Below, piece after piece: positions 17,956 to 24,818 of a stretch of DNA of 64,000 bases (position 1 is the first letter of the stretch; the number at the start of each line of letters is the position of its first letter). This DNA is from Pseudomonas marginalis (GTDB lineage Bacteria; Pseudomonadota; Gammaproteobacteria; Pseudomonadales; Pseudomonadaceae), in NCBI RefSeq assembly GCF_024169655.1, contig NZ_JALJWV010000001.1, positions 6,244,001-6,308,000 on the forward strand, read 5' to 3'. The translations under genes and the position numbers were made by a program. Under the pieces are notes generated by a model. The model searched no databases, was not told where the DNA came from, and saw nothing but the letters and a program-made list of their open reading frames with translations.

Positions 17956-19059
17956 ATGTCCCTCAGTCGCGTCTCGGTCACCGCGGTGCGCAATCTGCAC
18001 CCGGTGACCTTCTCCCCCTCCCCCCGCATCAATATCCTCCATGGCGCCAACGGCAGTGGCAAAACCAGCGTGCTGGAAGCCATCCATCTGCTGGGGCTTG
18101 CCCGGTCTTTCCGCAGTGCCCGCCTGTTGCCGGTGATTCAGTACGAACAACTGGCGTGTACGGTGTTTGGCCAGGTCGAGTTGGCTGAAGGTGGCCATAG
18201 CAGCCTGGGGATATCCCGTGATCGCGGGGGCGAGTTTCAGATTCGCATCGACGGGCAAAATGCTCGCAGTGCGGCGCAGTTGGCGGAAATTCTGCCGCTG
18301 CAGTTGATCAACCCTGACAGTTTCCGTTTGCTGGAAGGCGCGCCGAAAATCCGTCGGCAGTTCCTCGATTGGGGAGTGTTCCACGTGGAACCGCGCTTCA
18401 TGGCCACTTGGCAGCGCCTGCAGAAGGCCTTGCGGCAGCGGAACTCATGGCTGCGGCATGGTACACTTGACGCCGCTTCACAAGCAGCCTGGGACCGGGA
18501 ACTGTGCCTGGCCAGCGACGAAATAGATGAATACCGCCGCGCCTATATCAAAGCCTTGAAACCAGTCTTTGAGCAGACCTTGAGTGAGTTGTTGGACCTC
18601 GAAGGGCTAACGCTGAGCTACTACCGCGGTTGGGACAAAGAGCGTGAACTGAGTGCAGTGCTCGCCACGTCCTTGCAACGGGATCAGCAAATCGGCCACA
18701 CCCAGGCCGGCCCCCAGCGCGCTGATTTGCGTCTTAGGTTAGGCGCACATAATGCCGCGGATATCTTGTCCCGCGGCCAGCAGAAGTTGGTGGTGTGTGC
18801 ATTGCGTATCGCTCAAGGGCACTTGGTTAGCCAAGCCCGGCGCGGTCAATGTATTTATCTGGTGGATGATTTGCCGTCAGAACTCGACGAGCAACACCGC
18901 CGCGCGTTATGCCGCTTGTTGGAAGACTTACGCTGCCAGGTGTTTATCACCTGTGTAGACCACGAATTATTGAGGGAAGGCTGGCAGACGGAAACGCCAG
19001 TCGCTTTGTTCCACGTGGAACAAGGCCGTATCACCCAGACCCACGACCATCGGGAGTGA
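17956..19059 (+). CDS. recF: DNA replication and repair protein RecF
   Basis: SMC-like ATPase (367 aa) that loads RecA at gaps with RecO and RecR. Walker A GANGSGKT is at 30-37; the ABC signature region LSRGQQKLVV and Walker B YLVDDLPSELD lie near the C-terminus. Two ParB-type parS palindromes are embedded in its coding sequence (18377-18392 and 19007-19022), so these codons serve two purposes. It ends 4 bases before gyrB. Confidence 0.97.
   Translation: MSLSRVSVTAVRNLHPVTFSPSPRINILHGANGSGKTSVLEAIHLLGLARSFRSARLLPVIQYEQLACTVFGQVELAEGGHSSLGISRDRGGEFQIRIDGQNARSAAQLAEILPLQLINPDSFRLLEGAPKIRRQFLDWGVFHVEPRFMATWQRLQKALRQRNSWLRHGTLDAASQAAWDRELCLASDEIDEYRRAYIKALKPVFEQTLSELLDLEGLTLSYYRGWDKERELSAVLATSLQRDQQIGHTQAGPQRADLRLRLGAHNAADILSRGQQKLVVCALRIAQGHLVSQARRGQCIYLVDDLPSELDEQHRRALCRLLEDLRCQVFITCVDHELLREGWQTETPVALFHVEQGRITQTHDHRE
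18377..18392. other. parS site 1 (inside recF)
   Basis: TGTTCCACGTGGAACC differs in only the last base from the perfect palindrome TGTTCCACGTGGAACA. It contains the CCACGTGG core bound by ParB. It is about 3.2 kb from the oriC boxes, on the same chromosome arm as the other sites. Confidence 0.9.
19007..19022. other. parS site 2 (3' end of recF)
   Basis: TGTTCCACGTGGAACA is a perfect 16-bp palindrome, and the match extends to 18 bp with flanking T and A. It encodes the LFHVEQ segment near the RecF C-terminus. It is the strongest ParB loading site visible in the window. Confidence 0.95.
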
Positions 19060-19063
19060 AGGC

Positions 19064-21481
19064 ATGAGCGAAGAAAACACGTACGACTCGACCAGCATTA
19101 AAGTGCTGAAAGGTTTGGATGCCGTACGCAAACGTCCCGGTATGTACATTGGCGACACCGATGATGGTAGCGGTCTGCACCACATGGTGTTCGAGGTGGT
19201 CGACAACTCCATCGACGAAGCTCTGGCCGGTCACTGCGACGACATCAGCATTATCATTCACCCGGATGAGTCCATCACCGTGCGCGACAACGGTCGTGGC
19301 ATTCCGGTAGACGTGCATAAAGAAGAAGGCGTTTCGGCGGCAGAGGTCATCATGACCGTGCTCCACGCCGGCGGTAAGTTCGACGACAACTCCTATAAAG
19401 TCTCTGGCGGTCTGCACGGTGTTGGTGTGTCGGTGGTGAACGCACTGTCCAAAGAGCTGATTCTAACAGTGCGCCGTAGCGGCAAAATCTGGGAACAGAC
19501 CTACATCCATGGTGTTCCACAAGAACCGATGAGGATCGTTGGCGAGAGTGAATCTACCGGTACGCAGATCCACTTCAAGCCATCGGCTGAAACCTTCAAG
19601 AACATCCACTTTAGCTGGGACATCCTGGCCAAGCGGATTCGTGAACTGTCCTTCCTCAACTCCGGTGTTGGCATCGTCCTCAAGGATGAGCGCAGCGGCA
19701 AGGAAGAGCTGTTCAAATACGAAGGCGGCCTGCGTGCGTTCGTTGAATACCTGAACACCAACAAGACTGCGGTCAACCAGGTGTTTCACTTCAATGTTCA
19801 GCGTGAAGACGGCATCGGCGTGGAAATCGCCCTGCAGTGGAACGACAGCTTCAACGAGAACCTGTTGTGCTTCACCAACAACATTCCACAGCGCGACGGC
19901 GGTACTCACCTGGTGGGTTTCCGTTCTGCACTGACGCGTAACCTGAACACCTACATCGAAGCCGAAGGCCTGGCCAAGAAGCATAAAGTCGCCACCACCG
20001 GTGACGATGCCCGTGAAGGTCTGACTGCGATTATTTCGGTGAAAGTACCGGACCCCAAGTTCAGCTCCCAGACCAAAGACAAGCTGGTGTCTTCCGAAGT
20101 GAAGACCGCCGTGGAACAGGAGATGGGCAAGTACTTCTCCGATTTCCTGTTGGAAAACCCGAACGAAGCCAAGCTGGTTGTCGGCAAGATGATCGACGCA
20201 GCACGTGCCCGTGAAGCGGCGCGTAAAGCCCGTGAGATGACCCGCCGCAAAGGCGCGCTGGACATCGCCGGCCTGCCGGGCAAACTGGCTGACTGCCAGG
20301 AGAAGGACCCTGCCCTCTCCGAGCTGTACCTGGTGGAAGGTGACTCTGCTGGCGGTTCCGCCAAGCAGGGTCGTAACCGTCGCACCCAGGCCATCCTGCC
20401 GTTGAAGGGTAAGATCCTCAACGTTGAGAAAGCGCGCTTCGACAAGATGATTTCTTCCCAGGAAGTCGGCACCTTGATCACGGCGTTGGGCTGCGGTATT
20501 GGCCGCGATGAGTACAACATCGACAAGCTGCGTTATCACAACATCATCATCATGACCGATGCTGACGTCGACGGTTCGCACATCCGTACCCTGTTGCTGA
20601 CCTTCTTCTTCCGTCAGTTGCCGGAGCTGATCGAGCGCGGCTACATCTACATCGCTCAGCCGCCGTTGTACAAAGTCAAAAAGGGCAAGCAAGAGCAATA
20701 CATCAAAGACGACGACGCCATGGAAGAGTACATGACGCAGTCGGCCCTGGAAGATGCCAGCCTGCACCTGAACGATGAAGCGCCGGGCATTTCCGGAGCG
20801 GCGCTGGAGCGCCTGGTCAACGACTTCCGCATGGTCATGAAGACCCTCAAGCGTCTGTCGCGCCTGTACCCGCAGGAACTGACCGAGCACTTCATCTACC
20901 TGCCGGCCGTGAGCCTGGAACAGTTGGGCGATCACGCAGCAATGCGGGATTGGCTGGCCCAGTACGAATTGCGCCTACGCACCGTCGAGAAATCCGGCCT
21001 GGTCTACAAAGCCAGCCTGCGTGAAGACCGTGAACGTAATGTGTGGCTGCCTGAGGTCGAATTGATCTCCCACGGCCTGTCCAACTACGTCACCTTCAAC
21101 CGCGACTTCTTCGGCAGCAACGACTACAAAACCGTGGTCACCCTGGGCGCACAACTGAGCACCCTGCTGGACGACGGCGCTTATATTCAACGTGGCGAAC
21201 GCAAGAAGCAGGTCAGGGAATTCAAGGAAGCCCTTGACTGGCTGATGGCCGAAAGCACCAAGCGTCACACTATCCAGCGCTACAAAGGTCTGGGCGAGAT
21301 GAACCCGGATCAACTGTGGGAAACCACCATGGACCCCGCTCAGCGCCGTATGCTGCGCGTGACCATCGAAGACGCCATCGGCGCAGACCAGATCTTCAAC
21401 ACCCTGATGGGTGATGCGGTCGAGCCTCGCCGTGACTTCATCGAGACCAACGCCTTGGCGGTGTCTAACCTGGATTTCTGA
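19064..21481 (+). CDS. gyrB: DNA gyrase subunit B
   Basis: ATPase subunit of gyrase (805 aa), which introduces negative supercoils. The N-terminal GHKL ATPase domain contains VVDNSIDEALAG and the loop GGLHGVGVSVVNALS. The Toprim motif EGDSAGGSAKQGR and DADVDGSHI follow. The C-terminal GyrA-binding tail RYKGLGEMNPDQLWETTMDP is complete. Length is typical of pseudomonads. It is followed by three terminators. Confidence 0.98.
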   Translation: MSEENTYDSTSIKVLKGLDAVRKRPGMYIGDTDDGSGLHHMVFEVVDNSIDEALAGHCDDISIIIHPDESITVRDNGRGIPVDVHKEEGVSAAEVIMTVLHAGGKFDDNSYKVSGGLHGVGVSVVNALSKELILTVRRSGKIWEQTYIHGVPQEPMRIVGESESTGTQIHFKPSAETFKNIHFSWDILAKRIRELSFLNSGVGIVLKDERSGKEELFKYEGGLRAFVEYLNTNKTAVNQVFHFNVQREDGIGVEIALQWNDSFNENLLCFTNNIPQRDGGTHLVGFRSALTRNLNTYIEAEGLAKKHKVATTGDDAREGLTAIISVKVPDPKFSSQTKDKLVSSEVKTAVEQEMGKYFSDFLLENPNEAKLVVGKMIDAARAREAARKAREMTRRKGALDIAGLPGKLADCQEKDPALSELYLVEGDSAGGSAKQGRNRRTQAILPLKGKILNVEKARFDKMISSQEVGTLITALGCGIGRDEYNIDKLRYHNIIIMTDADVDGSHIRTLLLTFFFRQLPELIERGYIYIAQPPLYKVKKGKQEQYIKDDDAMEEYMTQSALEDASLHLNDEAPGISGAALERLVNDFRMVMKTLKRLSRLYPQELTEHFIYLPAVSLEQLGDHAAMRDWLAQYELRLRTVEKSGLVYKASLREDRERNVWLPEVELISHGLSNYVTFNRDFFGSNDYKTVVTLGAQLSTLLDDGAYIQRGERKKQVREFKEALDWLMAESTKRHTIQRYKGLGEMNPDQLWETTMDPAQRRMLRVTIEDAIGADQIFNTLMGDAVEPRRDFIETNALAVSNLDF

Positions 21482-21542
21482 TCAGGTGTAGGAACTCACA
21501 AAAGCAGCTGAATTTCACACTATGCTGCTTTCGCCGCGCTAC

Positions 21543-21577
21543 AAAAAAGGCCAACCCCTGCGGGTTGGCCTTTTTTT
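21543..21577 (+). terminator. Strong terminator after gyrB
   Basis: A 9-bp stem GGCCAACCC (21549-21557) / GGGTTGGCC (21562-21570) has a 4-base loop, is preceded by six A and followed by seven T. It terminates gyrB transcription and, with the A-run, could work in both directions. Confidence 0.92.
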
Positions 21578-21666
21578 GCCTGTATTTCCAGGTCCTCCGT
21601 TGAATTGCCACTTTGCACACATAGATGGTTCGGCTAATCCTCACCGGCTAGCTGACCATCGTGAAG

Positions 21667-21695
21667 AGAGCCCGCCAAATTGCGGGCTTCTTTTC
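21667..21695 (+). terminator. Second terminator in the gyrB-SDR gap
   Basis: Stem AGCCCGC (21669-21675) / GCGGGCT (21682-21688) is followed by TCTTTT. It has no gene of its own between it and the first terminator. It may be a back-up for gyrB or a relic of a lost small gene or RNA. Confidence 0.7.
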
Positions 21696-21730
21696 GCGTC
21701 CAATCTGGCCCCCTATTGCGTGACCGACCC

Positions 21731-21761
21731 ACCCCAATCCGCTGGATTGGGGTGTTTTTTT
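21731..21761 (+). terminator. Third terminator in the gyrB-SDR gap
   Basis: A 10-bp stem ACCCCAATCC (21731-21740) / GGATTGGGGT (21744-21753) is followed by GTTTTTTT. It ends 89 bases before the SDR start. Apart from the three hairpins I see no gene in 21482-21849. Confidence 0.85.
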
Positions 21762-21849
21762 GGATGATTCATCCAGTCACCGACGGTTTATCGCCTGGTT
21801 GAAGCAGCCTAATCTCGATTCTCCATCGATTCGTGAAGGAGCTTCCCCC

Positions 21850-22623
21850 ATGGCAGACCATTCCATTAAAGGCAAAGTCGTTCTCATCGCGGGTGGCGCG
21901 AAGAACCTTGGCGGTCTCATCGCCCGTGATATGGCCGCACAGGGCGCCAAGGCTGTCGCGATCCATTACAACAGCGCCGCGTCCAAGGCTGATGCCGACG
22001 CCACGGTTGCCGCCGTCCAAGCCAGCGGCGCGCAGGCTGTCGCGCTTCAGGGGGATCTGACGACGGCGGGCGCTGTCGAGAAGCTGTTCGCCGATGCCAT
22101 CGCCGCCGTCGGCAAGCCCGATATCGCCATCAACACCGTTGGCAAGGTGCTCAAGAAGCCGATGGCCGAGGTGAGTGAGGCCGAATACGACGAGATGAGC
22201 GCGGTCAACTCCAAGACCGCTTTCTTCTTCCTAAAGGAAGCAGGTAAGCACCTCAACGACCATGGCAAGATCTGCACGATAGTCACGTCGCTGCTGGGGG
22301 CCTTCACACCGTTCTATGCCGCCTATGCTGGCACCAAGGCGCCGGTCGAACACTACACCCGCGCGGCCTCCAAGGAATTGGGCACCCGCGGCATCTCGGT
22401 GACGGCGGTCGGTCCTGGCCCGATGGACACGCCGTTCTTCTACCCGGCCGAAGGCGCCGACGCGGTGGCCTATCACAAGACCGCCGCGGCGCTCTCGCCG
22501 TTCAGTACAACGGGTCTGACCGACATCGAGGACGTGGTGCCTTTCATTCGCCATCTGGTCAGCGACGGCTGGTGGATCACGGGCCAGACCATTCTCATCA
22601 ATGGCGGCTACACCACCAAGTAA
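21850..22623 (+). CDS. SDR-family oxidoreductase
   Basis: Short-chain dehydrogenase/reductase (257 aa), NAD(P)H-dependent, substrate unknown. The Rossmann loop AGGAKNLGG is at 14-22. The catalytic triad is S147, Y159 and K163 (YAGTK). The usual NNAG motif is replaced by NTVG at 95-98. The start is ATG 21850, behind GAAGGAG about 10 bases upstream; a longer frame from 21760 has no such site. A LysR regulator follows in the same direction after 101 bases. The pair is not part of the usual gyrB-plsC neighbourhood, so it is probably acquired. Confidence 0.88.
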   Translation: MADHSIKGKVVLIAGGAKNLGGLIARDMAAQGAKAVAIHYNSAASKADADATVAAVQASGAQAVALQGDLTTAGAVEKLFADAIAAVGKPDIAINTVGKVLKKPMAEVSEAEYDEMSAVNSKTAFFFLKEAGKHLNDHGKICTIVTSLLGAFTPFYAAYAGTKAPVEHYTRAASKELGTRGISVTAVGPGPMDTPFFYPAEGADAVAYHKTAAALSPFSTTGLTDIEDVVPFIRHLVSDGWWITGQTILINGGYTTK

Positions 22624-22724
22624 GTCCATTATCCGCAGCGTGATCCTCATCGCCTTCCGCTGCTGGGGCGCCGTACAATCGACGCAGAGCAGGCTGACGT
22701 CGGGACCATCGGCAGGGCAGATAC

Positions 22725-23651
22725 ATGGACAGATTCGACCAGTACCGCGTATTCGCCCAAGTGGCCGCGATGGGCAGTTTCATCAAGGCCGCCAACGCGC
22801 TGGAGATGCCACGAGCGTCGGTGTCTGCGGCCGTCCAGCAGTTGGAGACCCAACTGGGCGTGCGCTTACTGCATCGCACGACACGACAGGTACGCCTGAC
22901 ACCCGATGGGGAGCAATTGCTCGGTCGCGTGCGCTCGGTGTTGACCGACGTCGAAGATATCGACCAGTTGTTCCAGGCCAGCCAGCGGCAAGTCTCCGGC
23001 CGGCTGATCGTCGATGTGCCCAGCCGCATCGCCCGCCGCGTCATCGCGCCAGCGCTGCCCGGCCTGTTGCGTCGTCACCCCCAGCTTCAACTGATCTTGG
23101 GTTCGACCGACCGGGCCATCGATCTGGTGCAAGAAGGTGTGGACTGCGCGGTGCGCGTTGGTGCGCTGCATGACAGCAGTCTTGTGGTGCGGCCGCTGGG
23201 TCAGATTGCCTTGATCAATTGTGCGAGCCCGGCTTACCTGCTTGAGCATGGAGAGCCTCAGCAGCCTGCGCAGCTACTCGACGGACATTGGACCATCGGC
23301 TATGCATCGCCGAAGTCGGGCAGGGAACTGCCCTGGGAATATCTGTCCGGCGACGGCAGTGTGCAGCGGTTCGACGTGCCGAGTCGGGTGATCGTAAACA
23401 ATGCCGAGAGCTACATCGCTTGCTGCCTTGCAGGGCTGGGGCTGATCCAGATCCCGCGTTTCGACGTCCAGCACCTGCTGGACTCAAGGCAGTTGGTGGA
23501 GGTCATGTCGACCTACCGTGCATCTTCGATGCCGGTATCCCTGCTCTACCCGCACCGCCGGCAGCGTTCGCAGCGACTGGATGTCTTCCATGAGTGGTTT
23601 GAGGCGTTGATGCGACCTTACTTAGATAACCACCAGGGCCCTGTGCCGTAA
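22725..23651 (+). CDS. LysR-family transcriptional regulator
   Basis: LysR-type regulator (308 aa). The N-terminal winged helix-turn-helix is at about 1-60 (SFIKAANALEMPRASVSAAVQQLETQLGVRLLHRTTR) and the C-terminal substrate-binding domain is of the periplasmic-binding fold. The effector is unknown. It is co-directional with the upstream SDR gene, unlike the usual divergent LysR arrangement, so it may be co-transcribed with it or have a promoter in 22624-22724. It ends 32 bases from the convergent response-regulator gene. Confidence 0.88.
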   Translation: MDRFDQYRVFAQVAAMGSFIKAANALEMPRASVSAAVQQLETQLGVRLLHRTTRQVRLTPDGEQLLGRVRSVLTDVEDIDQLFQASQRQVSGRLIVDVPSRIARRVIAPALPGLLRRHPQLQLILGSTDRAIDLVQEGVDCAVRVGALHDSSLVVRPLGQIALINCASPAYLLEHGEPQQPAQLLDGHWTIGYASPKSGRELPWEYLSGDGSVQRFDVPSRVIVNNAESYIACCLAGLGLIQIPRFDVQHLLDSRQLVEVMSTYRASSMPVSLLYPHRRQRSQRLDVFHEWFEALMRPYLDNHQGPVP

Positions 23652-23658
23652 CGCAAAA

Positions 23659-23674
23659 TGCTCCACGTGGAACA
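23659..23674. other. parS site 3 (between convergent genes)
   Basis: TGCTCCACGTGGAACA has one mismatch to the perfect parS palindrome. It fills half of the 32-base gap between the LysR gene (plus) and the response-regulator gene (minus), so it is free of coding constraint. Confidence 0.85.
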
Positions 23675-23683
23675 TCGGCATTT

Positions 23684-24406
23684 TTAACCCGATGAGGCGG
23701 CCGCCACACTCTCCAACCGGTAGCCGTATCCATAGATCGTCAACAACTGCCAACCTCGATCCGCGGTCAACCCCAGCTTGTTCCGCAGCCGATAGATATG
23801 TGTGTCCAGCGGACGGGACGAGACCATTTCTTCATGGGTCCAGAATCGTTCATACAGATACTCGCGAGACAATGGGCGAGCCAGGTTTGCGAACAGGCAA
23901 CTGGCCAGGCGGTATTCGCGTTCGGTCAGGTTGATCGGTTTGCCCGCGCGGGTGACGGTCAATTCGGCATCGTCAAAGGTCAGGTCGTTGAAGTTTTGCA
24001 CTTCAGGGGTCGCCGACTTTTGCAGGCCGTGGCGACGTAGAACGGCGCTGACCCGGGCTTTGAGTTCATTCGGGCGAAAGGGTTTACTGACGTAATCGTC
24101 GGCGCCGCTGTTCAGGGCGGTGACGATATCGCTCTCGGCATCACGGCTGGTGAGCATGATCACCGCCGGGGGCGACTCCATGTGTTCACGGGTCCAGCGC
24201 AGCAGGGCGAGACCGCTGATATCGGGCAGTTGCCAGTCGAGGATCAGCAGGTCGAAGGTTTCCCGACGCAGTTGGCGCAGCAGATCATCACCGCGTTCGA
24301 AGCAATGCACAGACCAGGGCTGTTCCAAGTTGCTGGGGATCTGTCGCAGTGTCTGTTCCACCCGCTGCAATTCAGCGGGTTCGTCATCCAGTATTGCGAC
24401 ACGCAT
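23684..24406 (-). CDS. Two-component response regulator, OmpR/PhoB type
   Basis: Receiver plus winged-helix DNA-binding protein (240 aa). The phosphorylated Asp is D57 (LLILDWQLPDISG), acidic pocket residues are D7 and D8, and the conserved Lys is in VSKPF. The C-terminal trans_reg_C domain starts near 135 and ends IYGYGYRL. The start is ATG 24406 behind AAAGGA. Its probable partner is the CHASE2 sensor kinase read divergently from 24819. Targets are unknown. Confidence 0.92.
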   Translation of the reverse strand: MRVAILDDEPAELQRVEQTLRQIPSNLEQPWSVHCFERGDDLLRQLRRETFDLLILDWQLPDISGLALLRWTREHMESPPAVIMLTSRDAESDIVTALNSGADDYVSKPFRPNELKARVSAVLRRHGLQKSATPEVQNFNDLTFDDAELTVTRAGKPINLTEREYRLASCLFANLARPLSREYLYERFWTHEEMVSSRPLDTHIYRLRNKLGLTADRGWQLLTIYGYGYRLESVAAASSG

Positions 24407-24818
24407 GGGTAGGTCCTTTCAACTTGAAATATTTCAGCTATCGGCCGGTCGAAGAGCGGGCGTCCTTGCTGCGCGAATGCCGGTCATTGAATCTGAAGAA
24501 TTGTGGTCAGATTCAACGAGCCTTGGGATCTCTCGGTACGCTCATATCAACGGGCCGTTAATGCTTTGAAAAACCGTGTGGCTCAAGGGGAAAGATACCG
24601 ACTCCCGTGCGTAAGGAAAAGGATCAGTGCTACTGGCATTGCATAGCCGTGCGCGCAGCTGATACTGCGTCCCGATGTACGGTATGTTTCAACCAACGCA
24701 TTCAGGAAAACCCCTGGGGCGATCAAAATGAGCTTCACTGGGTTCAGCACCACACCGCGCACCACCTGGACGGAGAAACCGGGTCTATGACATCTTCAAC
24801 TATCCATTTTCAGCAGCG
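24407..24818. other. 412-base gap between response regulator and sensor kinase
   Basis: No gene could be supported here. A 79-codon frame (24607-24846, plus) has no family character and runs into the kinase start. The stretch should contain two divergent promoters, but no clear -35/-10 pair or operator was recognised. It is unusually long for a two-component pair. Confidence 0.5.
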
